Shown: positions 49,242-57,216 of the stretch, in pieces
Layout of the letters: each line of letters begins with the position of its first letter
How positions within the stretch are numbered: the first letter of the stretch is position 1
Program-made: the position numbers and the translations under genes
Assembly: GCF_008017545.1 (NCBI RefSeq)
Contig: NZ_VRTZ01000001.1
Span: 1,450,295 to 1,514,294 of the forward strand
Origin: Homoserinibacter sp. GY 40078
GTDB taxonomy: Bacteria > Actinomycetota > Actinomycetes > Actinomycetales > Microbacteriaceae
Length of the DNA: 64,000 nt
Reading direction: 5' to 3'
Notes under the pieces: generated by a model
The model's database searches: none
What the model was told of the DNA's origin: nothing
The model's input: only the letters and a program-made list of their open reading frames with translations

Positions 49242-50156
49242 TTACCGCGCGGGGGACGGATCCGCGTCGTCGAGGTCGGGCACGCGCACCATCCCCTCCT
49301 GCGCGATGCTCGCCACGAGCATGCCGTCGTGGGTAAAGATGCGTCCCGTGGCGAGACCGCGGCCACCCGAGGCCGTAGGCGACTCCTGCACGTAGAGCAG
49401 CCATTCGTCTGCCCGAGCCGGACGGTGCCACCACATCGCGTGATCGAGGCTCGCCATCTTGAGCCCCGGATGCGTCCACGCGATGCCGTGGGCGCGCATG
49501 ACCGATTCGAGGATCGTGTAGTCGCTCGCGTAGGCGAGGGCTGCGCGGTGCAGCTCGGGCTGGTCGGGCAGCGTGCCGAGCGCCTTCATCCACACGGCCT
49601 GGTGCGCGACGCGCGCGGGGTCGGCGCGGTAGTAGATCGGCTGTTCGATGTGGCGGATGTCGAACGCGCGGCTCGTGGCCCAGAACTTGGCCACCGGGTG
49701 ATCCACCCTGCCGAGGATGTCGGCGGTCGTCGGGAGTGACTCGGGGTCGGGCACCCCCTCGGGGGCGTCGACCTGATGATCCAGCCCCGGGTCGTCGTCC
49801 TGGAACGAGGCGATCATCGAGAGGATCGGCTGCCCGTTCTGGTAGGCCTGCGTGCGTCGGGTGGAGAACGACCGGCCGTCGTGGATGCGGTCCACGGCGA
49901 AGGTGATGGGCAACGCCACGTCACCGGGCCGCAGGAAGTACCCGTGGGTCGAGTGGATGGCGCGGTCGGGCGCTACGGTGCGGACCGCCGCCATGATCGA
50001 CTGCGCATACACCTGACCGCCGAACACACGCCCGCCCGGCATCCACAGGCTCGGGCCGGTGAAGATGTCCTCGTCGGTCCGCGCGCCGGTGTCGGTGAGT
50101 TCGAGCGCGGCGAGCAGATCGGCGAGCGGATCCTGTCCCCGGCGGGCGTCGCTCAT
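49242..50156 (-). CDS. tesB: Acyl-CoA thioesterase II
   Basis: A 304-residue double hot-dog thioesterase that hydrolyses medium and long acyl-CoA. FTGPSLWMPGGRVFGGQVYAQ, STHGYFLRPGD and the C-terminal SLDHAMWWHRP, with its catalytic Asp, are family hallmarks; the Thr and Gln of the triad lie in the second repeat. ATG with leaderless -10 TAGACT, divergent from an unknown gene. Confidence 0.93.
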   Translation of the reverse strand: MSDARRGQDPLADLLAALELTDTGARTDEDIFTGPSLWMPGGRVFGGQVYAQSIMAAVRTVAPDRAIHSTHGYFLRPGDVALPITFAVDRIHDGRSFSTRRTQAYQNGQPILSMIASFQDDDPGLDHQVDAPEGVPDPESLPTTADILGRVDHPVAKFWATSRAFDIRHIEQPIYYRADPARVAHQAVWMKALGTLPDQPELHRAALAYASDYTILESVMRAHGIAWTHPGLKMASLDHAMWWHRPARADEWLLYVQESPTASGGRGLATGRIFTHDGMLVASIAQEGMVRVPDLDDADPSPAR

Positions 50157-50163
50157 GGGTGCC

Positions 50164-50169
50164 AGTCTA
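50164..50169 (-). promoter_or_regulatory. -10 element TAGACT, leaderless tesB
   Basis: Minus-strand hexamer ending 7 nt before the ATG at 50156. Confidence 0.6.
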
Positions 50170-50193
50170 GGAGCCGACGTGCGTCACCCCGGC

Positions 50194-50199
50194 TAGGCT
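50194..50199 (+). promoter_or_regulatory. -10 element TAGGCT upstream of unknown gene
   Basis: Ends 9 nt before the GTG at 50209; the leader can be only a few nucleotides. Confidence 0.5.
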
Positions 50200-50208
50200 G
50201 GGGAAGTC

Positions 50209-50883
50209 GTGACTCGCTCGTTCGCCCTGGCCGATCCTGCCTCTCTGGCCGATCTCGAGGTGTTCCTCGGGCGTGCCCAGAGAGTGGAGGACGGCTCCGT
50301 GCGCCTCATCGGCGGCGGTGGGGTGCTCGCGGTGTACGTCGCCGTGCTCTACCCGGTCGGGCTACTTGACGAGACCCCGACCGTTCTCGGGCTGCGCACC
50401 TTCGCGCTCTCGAGCCGCGAGGGATTCGACGTGGTGGTGCCCGTGCGATCGCTGCTCGATCGGGTGACGCGCGCGCGCGAGCTCGCGGAGTCCAGCGGCC
50501 AGACGGTCGAGGTGGGTCTACCCATGGAGGTGCACACGGTCACCTGGGCGGCGATCTCACCTCCCCGCGGGGGCTGGCACCGGGTGCCGCCGATGGCGAC
50601 CGAGCTTCTCGCACGCGTCGCGCGCGACGGCATCGCCGAGGTCGGGGCAGCCGTGCCGGATGCGGTCGGCGAGTCGATCGTGCGCCGCGTGCGGGGCGAG
50701 GTGTGGGGGCGAGAGACGCCCGGCTTCGAGCACGTGCCCACGGGAGCGGCCTTCGCAGCCGAGAGTCTCGGCTTCCTCGGCGACGACGAGGTGGTCGTCT
50801 ACGAGACGGGTCCGTGGACGCGCCTCACGACCGTGCGCGGGCACGTGCTCGTGAAGCGCCGCGCGTGGACGCTCTCCCGCTAG
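50209..50883 (+). CDS. Conserved hypothetical protein
   Basis: A 224-residue protein without signal peptide or membrane segment. The pattern of alternating beta strands (VRLIGGGGVLAVYVAVLYPVG, VVVPVRSLLDRV) and a W-x-x-I-S-P-P-R-G-G-W central motif suggests a single alpha/beta domain. I cannot assign a family. GTG start with near-leaderless -10. The 87-nt gap to the convergent flavoprotein gene holds nothing notable. Confidence 0.65.
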   Translation: MTRSFALADPASLADLEVFLGRAQRVEDGSVRLIGGGGVLAVYVAVLYPVGLLDETPTVLGLRTFALSSREGFDVVVPVRSLLDRVTRARELAESSGQTVEVGLPMEVHTVTWAAISPPRGGWHRVPPMATELLARVARDGIAEVGAAVPDAVGESIVRRVRGEVWGRETPGFEHVPTGAAFAAESLGFLGDDEVVVYETGPWTRLTTVRGHVLVKRRAWTLSR

Positions 50884-50970
50884 CGGGCAAACACACGCCG
50901 GTCTGCAGGTTCGAGACGCGCATGCGAGATGATCGCACGCACGTCCGACTCCCGCGCGAGCGGGGACCCA

Positions 50971-52626
50971 TCAGACCGCTCCGGCGATCGCGCGGCCCGC
51001 CTGACGCCCCGAGAACAGGCATCCGCCGAGGAAGGTGCCCTCGAGCGCGCGGTAGCCGTGCATGCCGCCCCCACCGAATCCGGCCGCCTCGCCGACCGCG
51101 TAGAGCCCGCGGATCGGCTTGCCCTGGGCGTTGAGCGCCCGGGCGTCGAGGTCGGTCTGGATGCCGCCGAGGCTCTTGCGGGTGAGCACATGGAGCTTCA
51201 CGGCGATGAGGGGCCGGTGCCGCTCGTCGAGGATCTTGTGCGGCTTCGCCACACGGATCAGGCGGTCGCCGCGGTACTTCCGCGCCCCGCGCACGGCGGT
51301 CACCTGCGCGTCCTTCGTGAACGCGTTGTCGAGCTCGCGGTCGCGCGCCTCCAGCTCCTGGCGGAGCGAGACGACGTCGAGCTCCACCTCCGGGGCGAGG
51401 CGGCGCATGCCGGCGACGAGGTCGTCGAGGGTGTCGGCGACCACGAAGTCGGGGCCTTTCTCCTTGAAGGCCTCGACGGCATCCGTGGCGCCCTTGCCGA
51501 GGCGCTGGCGCAGTAGCTCGCGCACGCTCTTGCCGGTGAGGTCCGGGTTCTGCTCGCTGCCCGAGAGCGCGAACTCCTTCTCGATGATCGACTGGTCGAG
51601 CACGAACCACGAGTGATCGTGCCCGGTCTGACGCAGGTACTCGAGAGTGCCGAGGGTGTCGAACCCGGGGAACAGCGGGACGGGCAGGCGGTGGCCGGTC
51701 GCGTCGAACCACATGCTCGACGGACCGGGCAGGATGCGGATGCCGTGCTGCGGCCACACGGGGGAGTGGTTCTCGATGCCCTCCAAGTAGTGCCACATCC
51801 GGTCGCCGTTGACGAGCCGCGCTTTCGCGGTCGCGGCGATGCCGAGCATGCGACCGTCGACGTGCGCAGGGACACCCGAGAGCATGTGCGCGGGGGGCGT
51901 TCCCAGCCACTCCGGCCAGTTCTCGCGGACGAGGTCGTGGTTGCCGCCGATGCCACCCGAGGCGACCACCACGGCCGGTGCCGAGACCTCGAAGTCGTCG
52001 ACTACGTCACGGTTGCTCGGCGCGCCGCGCTCGGCGTCGTCCGGGGCGAGCACGACGCCCGAAGCCCCGACCACCGCGGCACCGCGCTTCACGAGCTTGT
52101 CGACGCGGTGCCGGAAGCGCAGCTCGACGAGACCCTGCTCGACGCCCTCGCGGACGATCCGGATGAACGGCTCGAGGATTCCGGGCCCCGTGCCCCAGGT
52201 GATGTGGAAGCGCGGCACGGAGTTGCCGTGCGCCGTGGCGGTGTAGCCCCCGCGCTCGGCCCACCCCACGACGGGGAAGAACGAGACGCCCTTCTCACGG
52301 AGCCACGCGCGCTTCTCGCCGGCGGCGAAGGCGAGGTAGGCCTCGGCCCACTCGCGCCCCCAGTCGTCCTCCGCGCGGTCGAACTCGGCGCTTGCGAACC
52401 AGTCCTGACGCGCGAGCTCGTGAGAATCGCGGACGCCCATGCGGCGCTGTTCGGGGGAATCGATGAGGAAGAGCCCTCCGAACGACCACCAGGCCTGGCC
52501 CCCGAAGCTCGCCTCCGGTTCCTGGTCCAGGATGATCACCCGCTTGCCCGCCTCGACGAGCTCCGCTGCCGTGACGAGGCCCGCGAGCCCCGCTCCGATG
52601 ATGATCGCGTCCGCCTGCTCTGCCAT
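50971..52626 (-). CDS. FAD-binding dehydrogenase (KsdD/fumarate-reductase-like)
   Basis: A 551-residue flavoprotein. ADAIIIGAGLAGLVTAAELVEAGKRV is the N-terminal dinucleotide-binding fold; VVVASGGIGGN and the C-terminal GLYAVGEAAGFGGGGMHGYRALEGTFLGG complete the FAD site of the FAD_binding_2 family. QAWWSFGGLFLIDSPEQRR fits the subgroup of Rv0785 annotated as 3-ketosteroid dehydrogenase-like, but no steroid genes are nearby, so the substrate is open. ATG 52626 with AAGGGGG about 8 nt upstream. Confidence 0.88.
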   Translation of the reverse strand: MAEQADAIIIGAGLAGLVTAAELVEAGKRVIILDQEPEASFGGQAWWSFGGLFLIDSPEQRRMGVRDSHELARQDWFASAEFDRAEDDWGREWAEAYLAFAAGEKRAWLREKGVSFFPVVGWAERGGYTATAHGNSVPRFHITWGTGPGILEPFIRIVREGVEQGLVELRFRHRVDKLVKRGAAVVGASGVVLAPDDAERGAPSNRDVVDDFEVSAPAVVVASGGIGGNHDLVRENWPEWLGTPPAHMLSGVPAHVDGRMLGIAATAKARLVNGDRMWHYLEGIENHSPVWPQHGIRILPGPSSMWFDATGHRLPVPLFPGFDTLGTLEYLRQTGHDHSWFVLDQSIIEKEFALSGSEQNPDLTGKSVRELLRQRLGKGATDAVEAFKEKGPDFVVADTLDDLVAGMRRLAPEVELDVVSLRQELEARDRELDNAFTKDAQVTAVRGARKYRGDRLIRVAKPHKILDERHRPLIAVKLHVLTRKSLGGIQTDLDARALNAQGKPIRGLYAVGEAAGFGGGGMHGYRALEGTFLGGCLFSGRQAGRAIAGAV

Positions 52627-52664
52627 CCGCGTAGTCCCCCTTCGTGGTGCTGGTTCAGTCCACG

Positions 52665-53081
52665 CTATCCGGCGGTGTTGACCATCGCGTGCGCGGCGCG
52701 CTCCAGGTAGTCCCACAACATGGCCGAGTGCATCGGGCTGAGCTCCAGCTCGTCGACGGCGACCCGCATATGGGCGAGCCAGCGGTCGCGCGCTTCGAAC
52801 GTCACCGGGAAGGGCGCGTGGCGCATCCGCAGCCGGGGGTGGCCGCGTTGCTCGCTGTAGGATCCGGGGCCGCCCCAGTACTGCTCGAGGAACCCGGTGA
52901 GCCGTTGGATCGCACCCTCGAGGTCGTCCTCCGGGTACATGGGCCAGAGCACGTCGTCGGTGCGCACGCCCTCGTAGAAGCGGCGGACGAGCTTCTCGAA
53001 GGTGGCCCGGCCCCCCACCTCCGACCAGAAGCTGCTGCCGACGACGTCGCCGCCCTCTCCCATCCGGATCGCGAGGTTCAC
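52665..53081 (-). CDS. glbO: Group II truncated haemoglobin (trHbO)
   Basis: A 138-residue 2-over-2 globin binding haem and O2/NO. FEKLVRRFYEGVRTDDVLWPMYPEDDLEGA and QYWGGPGSYSEQRGHPRLRMRHAPF are the diagnostic group II blocks; the proximal F8 His is in MRHAPF and the G8 Trp in RDRWLAHM. GTG 53081 overlaps the MscS stop by GTGA, so globin and channel are co-translated. Confidence 0.93.
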   Translation of the reverse strand: MNLAIRMGEGGDVVGSSFWSEVGGRATFEKLVRRFYEGVRTDDVLWPMYPEDDLEGAIQRLTGFLEQYWGGPGSYSEQRGHPRLRMRHAPFPVTFEARDRWLAHMRVAVDELELSPMHSAMLWDYLERAAHAMVNTAG

Positions 53082-54115
53082 GAGTCTCCCTTCGGGCGGC
53101 GCGGTGTCTTCCGCGTCTTCTGCTGCGCGTGCTCCGCCTGCTCGACGAGCGGCAGCTGAGCGGTCTTGGGCGGTCGGGCGCCGCGCACGGACGCCGCGCC
53201 ATCGAAACCGGTGAGCACGATCGAGTTGAGTGCGGGGAGCTGGATGCCCGCAGCGTCGAGAGCGCGCTTCAATCGGGCGCGGAGCTCGCGGGCGACGTCG
53301 TCCTTCGAGCTCGTCCGGGTCTTCACGACGAGGCGCACGACGACCGCCTCCGACGAGATCGACTCGATGCCCCACACCTCCGGCTTCTCGATGATGACGC
53401 GCTTCCACTTCGCTTCGTTCGCGAGCTCCATCGCCGTCGAGAGGATGAGCGCCTGCACCTCGTCGATGTCGGTGTCGTAGGGCACGGCGAGATCGATGAT
53501 CGCGCGGGCCCAGCCCTGCGAGAGGTTGCCGACGCGAAGGATCTCGCCGTTGCGTACGTGCCACAGGGTGCCGTTCACGTCGCGGATGTCGGTGATGCGG
53601 ATGCCGACCGCCTCGACCACGCCCGTCGCCGGACCGAGATCCACGACATCGCCGACGCCGAGCTGATCTTCGATCACCATGAAAATGCCGTTCAGGACGT
53701 CTTTGACGATGTTCTGCGCGCCGAAGCCGAGCCCCGCACCCAGAGCTGCGGTGATGAGAGAGAGTGCGCCGGCGGCGCTGGGGGCGAGCACGGTCATGAT
53801 GATCACGATCGTGACGAGCAGCACGACGGTCGTGAGGGCGCTCGAGAGCACGCCCCCGAGGGTGCGGGTACGCTGCACGGTCCGCACCGCTGCCAGGGGA
53901 GAGGCGTGGATCGCCTGGGTGTCCTCGACTCCCGACTTGCGCTTGACGCCGGTGACGATCCCGCGCACCGTGCGGTTGATGGCGAACTGCAGCACGATCC
54001 TCACGAGGACCGCGACGATGATGATCGCCGCGATGCGGAGCGGCACCTGGAAGGCGCCGATTCCCTCCCACCAGTCGGAGACCGCTGCAGCCCAGCTCGC
54101 GGTCACGTCGTCCAT
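53078..54115 (-). CDS. Small-conductance mechanosensitive channel (MscS family)
   Basis: A 345-residue channel: three membrane helices (about 24-46, 92-112, 118-145), the pore helix being the Gly/Ala-rich AALGAGLGFGAQNIVKDVLNG, then the beta domain starting F-M-V-I-E-D-Q-L-G-V-G-D-V-V and the vestibule. A basic tail (QQKTRKTPRRPKG) follows. Opens on hypo-osmotic shock. ATG with leaderless -10. Operon with truncated haemoglobin. Confidence 0.9.
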   Translation of the reverse strand: MDDVTASWAAAVSDWWEGIGAFQVPLRIAAIIIVAVLVRIVLQFAINRTVRGIVTGVKRKSGVEDTQAIHASPLAAVRTVQRTRTLGGVLSSALTTVVLLVTIVIIMTVLAPSAAGALSLITAALGAGLGFGAQNIVKDVLNGIFMVIEDQLGVGDVVDLGPATGVVEAVGIRITDIRDVNGTLWHVRNGEILRVGNLSQGWARAIIDLAVPYDTDIDEVQALILSTAMELANEAKWKRVIIEKPEVWGIESISSEAVVVRLVVKTRTSSKDDVARELRARLKRALDAAGIQLPALNSIVLTGFDGAASVRGARPPKTAQLPLVEQAEHAQQKTRKTPRRPKGDS

Positions 54116-54121
54116 GCCGTC

Positions 54122-54127
54122 AGCCTA
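54122..54127 (-). promoter_or_regulatory. -10 element TAGGCT, leaderless mscS
   Basis: Minus-strand hexamer ending 6 nt before the ATG at 54115. Confidence 0.6.
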
Positions 54128-54158
54128 TTCCTCGGCTCCGTCGACGACTCAGCGAAGA

Positions 54159-54174
54159 ATACCCCCGGGGGTAT
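54159..54174. promoter_or_regulatory. CsoR/CstR-type operator ATACCCCCGGGGGTAT
   Basis: A perfect 16-bp palindrome of the form A-T-A-C-C-C-C-N4-G-G-G-G-T-A-T recognised by CsoR/CstR-family repressors. Its 3' end overlaps the -10 TATACT of the sulfur operon, whose last gene encodes a CstR-like protein. Confidence 0.85.
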
Positions 54175-54177
54175 ACT
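54172..54177 (+). promoter_or_regulatory. -10 element TATACT of the CstR-type operon
   Basis: Ends 8 nt before the ATG at 54186; bound repressor would cover it. Confidence 0.65.
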
Positions 54178-54185
54178 ATGGCGTC

Positions 54186-55838
54186 ATGGGAACCGAACGT
54201 CGTGTCGTGATCGTCGGAGGAGTGGCGGCGGGTATGTCCGCCGCGACGCGGCTGCGCCGCCTCGACGAGACCGCACACATCACCGTCGTGGAACGCGGGT
54301 CGGAGGTGTCGGTCGCCACGTGCGGGATGCCGTACCACCTGGGCGGCGTGATCGCGGAGCGCGACGATCTCGTGCTGCAGCATCCCGAGGCGATCGCGCG
54401 CCGATTCGCCCTCGACGTGCGCACCCGGACGACCGCGATCGATATCGACCGCATCGCACGCGTCGTCGTGGTGCGCGGGCCCTCGGGAATGGAGCGTCTC
54501 CCCTACGACGACCTCGTGCTCGCCACGGGCGCCGTCGCGATCCGACCGCAGATCCCGGGCGCCGAGCGCACGCTCGCTCTGCGCGGCATCGACGACCTCG
54601 ACCGGATCGCCGAGCGCCTGCGCGACGCCCGCCGCGTCGTCGTGCTCGGCGGCGGGTACGTGGGCGTCGAGATCGCCGAGAACCTCGTCGTGCGTGGGCT
54701 CGAGGTCGCGCTCGTGCAGCGCGCGCCGCACCTGCTGACCGGATTCGACCCCGAGATGGTCGTCGGAGTCGCCGAGGCCGCGATCGCGGCGGGCGTGGAC
54801 CTGCACCTCGATTCCAGCGCCGTCTCGATCAGCCTCGATGAGGTCGTGCTCGCCTCGGGTGAGCGCATCCTCGCCGACCTCGTCATCTCGGCGATCGGCG
54901 TGCGCCCCGAGTCCGAGCTAGCCCGTGCAGCGGGCCTCGCCACAGGGGCATCGGGCGGCGTGCTCGTCGACGAGCAGTTCCGCACCTCCGACCCCGCGAT
55001 CCGCGCGGTGGGGGATGTCGCCGAGAAGGCGGATGCGATCCTCGGCGGCACCCGCTCGATTCCCCTCGCGGGTCCCGCGAACCTGCACGGTCGCCTCGTC
55101 GCGGACGCCATCGCGGGCATCCCGGTGTCGGCGGCCCCGACGATCGGTGTGGCCGTTGTGGGCGCCTTCGGCGTGACGGCTGCCGTTGCGGGGGCGTCCG
55201 AGGCAGCCCTGAGGGCGGCAGGGCGCGAGCACCGCGTCATCCACACGCATCCGCTCCATCACGCGGGCTACTACCCCGGAGCCCGTCCGATCGCGCTGAA
55301 GCTGCTCGTCGATCCTTCGGACGACCGGATCCTCGGGGCGCAGGCCGTAGGAACCGCGGGAGTGGAGCGCCGGATCGACGTCATCGCGACCGCCATGCGC
55401 GGCGGGCTGCGCGCCTCTGAGCTCGCACAGCTCGAGCTCGCCTACGCACCGCAGTTCGGGTCAGCGAAGGACCCCGTGGCGATGCTCGGCTACGTGGCCG
55501 ACAACCGTCGCTCGGGCGAGCGAGCCATCCAGTGGCATGAGCTCGACGAGGCCGTCACCCAAGGCGCCCGTCTCATCGACGTCCGCGCCGAGGGACAGCT
55601 CGCCGAGGGGCTCATCCCGGGTGCCGAGTGGATCCCCGTCGAGCAGTTGCGCGCGCGGGTCGACGAGCTCCGTCGCGGGCGCGTCATCGTGCACTGCCGC
55701 GTCGGGCAGGGCGCCCACACCGCCCTCCGCCTGCTCGCCGCGCACGGCGTGGATGTGGCCAACCTCGACGGCGGCTACCTCACCTGGCACGCGGGTACGC
55801 GTGCCCGCGAACTCGCCCACGAAGTCACCCGCGTCTGA
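54186..55838 (+). CDS. CoA-disulfide/persulfide reductase with C-terminal rhodanese domain
   Basis: A 550-residue fusion. The N-terminal pyridine nucleotide-disulfide oxidoreductase part has VVIVGGVAAGMSAA (FAD), a single active-site Cys46 in SVATCGMPY, VVVLGGGYVGVEIAE (NADH) and the second FAD Asp in AIRAVGDVAE. From about residue 455 a rhodanese domain carries VHCRVGQGAHTA with the sulfur-accepting Cys. This is the CoADR-rhodanese type that reduces CoA persulfide or polysulfide. First gene of a sulfur-stress operon under a CstR operator. Confidence 0.9.
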   Translation: MGTERRVVIVGGVAAGMSAATRLRRLDETAHITVVERGSEVSVATCGMPYHLGGVIAERDDLVLQHPEAIARRFALDVRTRTTAIDIDRIARVVVVRGPSGMERLPYDDLVLATGAVAIRPQIPGAERTLALRGIDDLDRIAERLRDARRVVVLGGGYVGVEIAENLVVRGLEVALVQRAPHLLTGFDPEMVVGVAEAAIAAGVDLHLDSSAVSISLDEVVLASGERILADLVISAIGVRPESELARAAGLATGASGGVLVDEQFRTSDPAIRAVGDVAEKADAILGGTRSIPLAGPANLHGRLVADAIAGIPVSAAPTIGVAVVGAFGVTAAVAGASEAALRAAGREHRVIHTHPLHHAGYYPGARPIALKLLVDPSDDRILGAQAVGTAGVERRIDVIATAMRGGLRASELAQLELAYAPQFGSAKDPVAMLGYVADNRRSGERAIQWHELDEAVTQGARLIDVRAEGQLAEGLIPGAEWIPVEQLRARVDELRRGRVIVHCRVGQGAHTALRLLAAHGVDVANLDGGYLTWHAGTRARELAHEVTRV

Positions 55839-55888
55839 CGACGACTCGCCAGCGATCCACCCCCACCCCATCGATGAGAGGACCCCCC

Positions 55889-56194
55889 ATGCAGCAGATC
55901 GACCCGCAGGCGCTCGCCGCCCTCGACGACGCCGTGATCGTCGACGTCCGCGAGGAATACGAATGGAACGACGCGCACGTCGCGGGAGCGCATCTCGTGC
56001 CGCTCTCGCTGCTCGCGAACGGTGGCGCGGAGCTCCCCGCGGCCCGACCGCTCTACATCATGTGCCACTCGGGCGGCCGCAGCGCGCGTGTGACCGCGGC
56101 GCTCGAGGAGGACGGCATCGAGGCGATCGACGTCGCAGGCGGGATCACCGCGTGGATCGCGGCCGGGCTGCCCGTCGAACGGGGCGCCGCCTGA
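55889..56194 (+). CDS. Single-domain rhodanese
   Basis: A 101-residue sulfurtransferase with D-V-R-E-E-Y-E-W-N-D-A-H-V-A-G-A-H and the active-site loop CHSGGRSARV (Cys near residue 62). Accepts and hands on sulfane sulfur. GAGAGG lies upstream of the ATG; it starts 50 nt after the reductase gene and its stop overlaps the next gene by one nucleotide (TGATG). Confidence 0.9.
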   Translation: MQQIDPQALAALDDAVIVDVREEYEWNDAHVAGAHLVPLSLLANGGAELPAARPLYIMCHSGGRSARVTAALEEDGIEAIDVAGGITAWIAAGLPVERGAA

Positions 56195-56520
56195 TGGCCT
56201 GGTTCCGGAGGACATCCGTGGATGTCGCGGGAGCGCGAGCGCTCATGGATGACGGTGCCGTACTCGTCGACGTGCGCACTGCGGGGGAGTGGAAGACGGA
56301 GCACGCACCGGTCGCGCGTCACGTCCCGCTGGATCAGCTCGAGCGACGGGCGGGCGACCTGCCCGCCGACACCCCGATCGTCGTGATGTGCCAGTCCGGT
56401 GTGCGCTCGGCGCAGGGCGCGCGGATGCTGCGCGCTCGCGGCGTGGACGCGCACAGCCTCCGGGGTGGCATCCTCGCCTGGAAGCGTGCCGGTGAGCGCG
56501 TGGTGGGAGGCCGACGATGA
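56194..56520 (+). CDS. Single-domain rhodanese
   Basis: A 108-residue second rhodanese of the operon, with V-D-V-R-T-A-G-E-W and active-site loop CQSGVRSAQG. The N-terminus MAWFRRTSVDV is short and basic. Overlaps the previous gene by one nt and the CstR-like gene by ATGA. Two rhodaneses plus the fused one give three sulfurtransferase domains in a row. Confidence 0.9.
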   Translation: MAWFRRTSVDVAGARALMDDGAVLVDVRTAGEWKTEHAPVARHVPLDQLERRAGDLPADTPIVVMCQSGVRSAQGARMLRARGVDAHSLRGGILAWKRAGERVVGGRR

Positions 56521-56798
56521 GCACGATGACCGACGAGTCCGAGCGCCGGGCGATCGCGAACCGCCTCAAGCGTGCCGAGGGTCAGCTGCGGGCGCTCATC
56601 TCGGCCGTCGAGCGCGGCGACGACTGCCGCGCCATCGTGACTCAGCTCTCGGCGGTCTCGTCCGCGCTCGATCGCGCTGGATTCGCGATCGTCGCGGGCG
56701 CGATGCGTGATTGCGTTGTGCGCGACGGGTCGGGCGAGCCCGTGGAGGGCGAACTGACCGTCGGCGAGCTGGAGAAGCTCTTCCTCACGCTCGCCTGA
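56517..56798 (+). CDS. cstR: CstR-type (CsoR family) persulfide-sensing repressor
   Basis: A 93-residue DUF156 four-helix repressor: RLKRAEGQLRALISAVE is the family helix 1. The sensing residues are Cys37 (GDDCRAIV) and Cys66 (MRDCV). The copper-binding His of true CsoR, four residues before the second Cys, is Ala62, so a copper site cannot form, and the Cys pair alone fits CstR, which forms di- or trisulfide links with persulfides. Last gene of the operon; autoregulation through the 54159-54174 operator is likely. Its last 14 nt overlap the convergent roadblock gene. Confidence 0.85.
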   Translation: MSTMTDESERRAIANRLKRAEGQLRALISAVERGDDCRAIVTQLSAVSSALDRAGFAIVAGAMRDCVVRDGSGEPVEGELTVGELEKLFLTLA

Positions 56799-57216
56799 GC
56801 GCGGGCTCGGCCTCCGGTGCGAGCGCCGCCGCAAGCCCGGCGGCCACCATCCGTGCCGCCTTTCCGTCCACGTCGGTCGCCGGTGCGAAGACGGCCACGA
56901 GCGTGAGGGGGTGATCGCCCACCCGGCGCACGAGCACGGAGCCGCGGGTGCCCGCAATCGCGACGTGGCTCGTCCCGCCGAGCGCCAGCGCGCGGATCGT
57001 CGCGTCGCCGAGCGCGATCAGGGTGCTCGCCATGCTCGCGAGCCGGTCGTCGTCGGGTGCGCCGAGAGCGGATTCCACACGGGTGACCTCGAAGCCGTCG
57101 TCGGTCGCGATCATCGCGATGCGCAGGGTCGGGCAGCGCTCGGCGAGCTGCGCGAGCGCGGCATCCGCGGCCTCGACGACGCGCGGATCGCGGTGCAGGG
57201 GGGCGAGGCCGTTCAT
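56785..57216 (-). CDS. Roadblock/LC7-like protein
   Basis: A 143-residue protein of roadblock/LC7 pattern: a long N-terminal helix (VVEAADAALAQLAERCP), strand and G-F-E-V-T-R loop, then DDRLASMASTLIALGDATIRAL and two C-terminal strands. Roadblock proteins act as GTPase regulators for small GTPases such as MglA. ATG overlaps the stop of the GTPase gene (ATGA), which strongly supports a functional pair. Confidence 0.75.
   Translation of the reverse strand: MNGLAPLHRDPRVVEAADAALAQLAERCPTLRIAMIATDDGFEVTRVESALGAPDDDRLASMASTLIALGDATIRALALGGTSHVAIAGTRGSVLVRRVGDHPLTLVAVFAPATDVDGKAARMVAAGLAAALAPEAEPALRRA

Noticed and set aside
48521-49336. Plus-strand open frame through the gap upstream of the betaine operon
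   Set aside because: It continues the shadow frame of the ATPase gene, and its product has no domain or ribosome site.
56517-56798. Copper-sensing CsoR
   Set aside because: The His ligand is Ala62 and the operon encodes rhodaneses rather than a copper pump.
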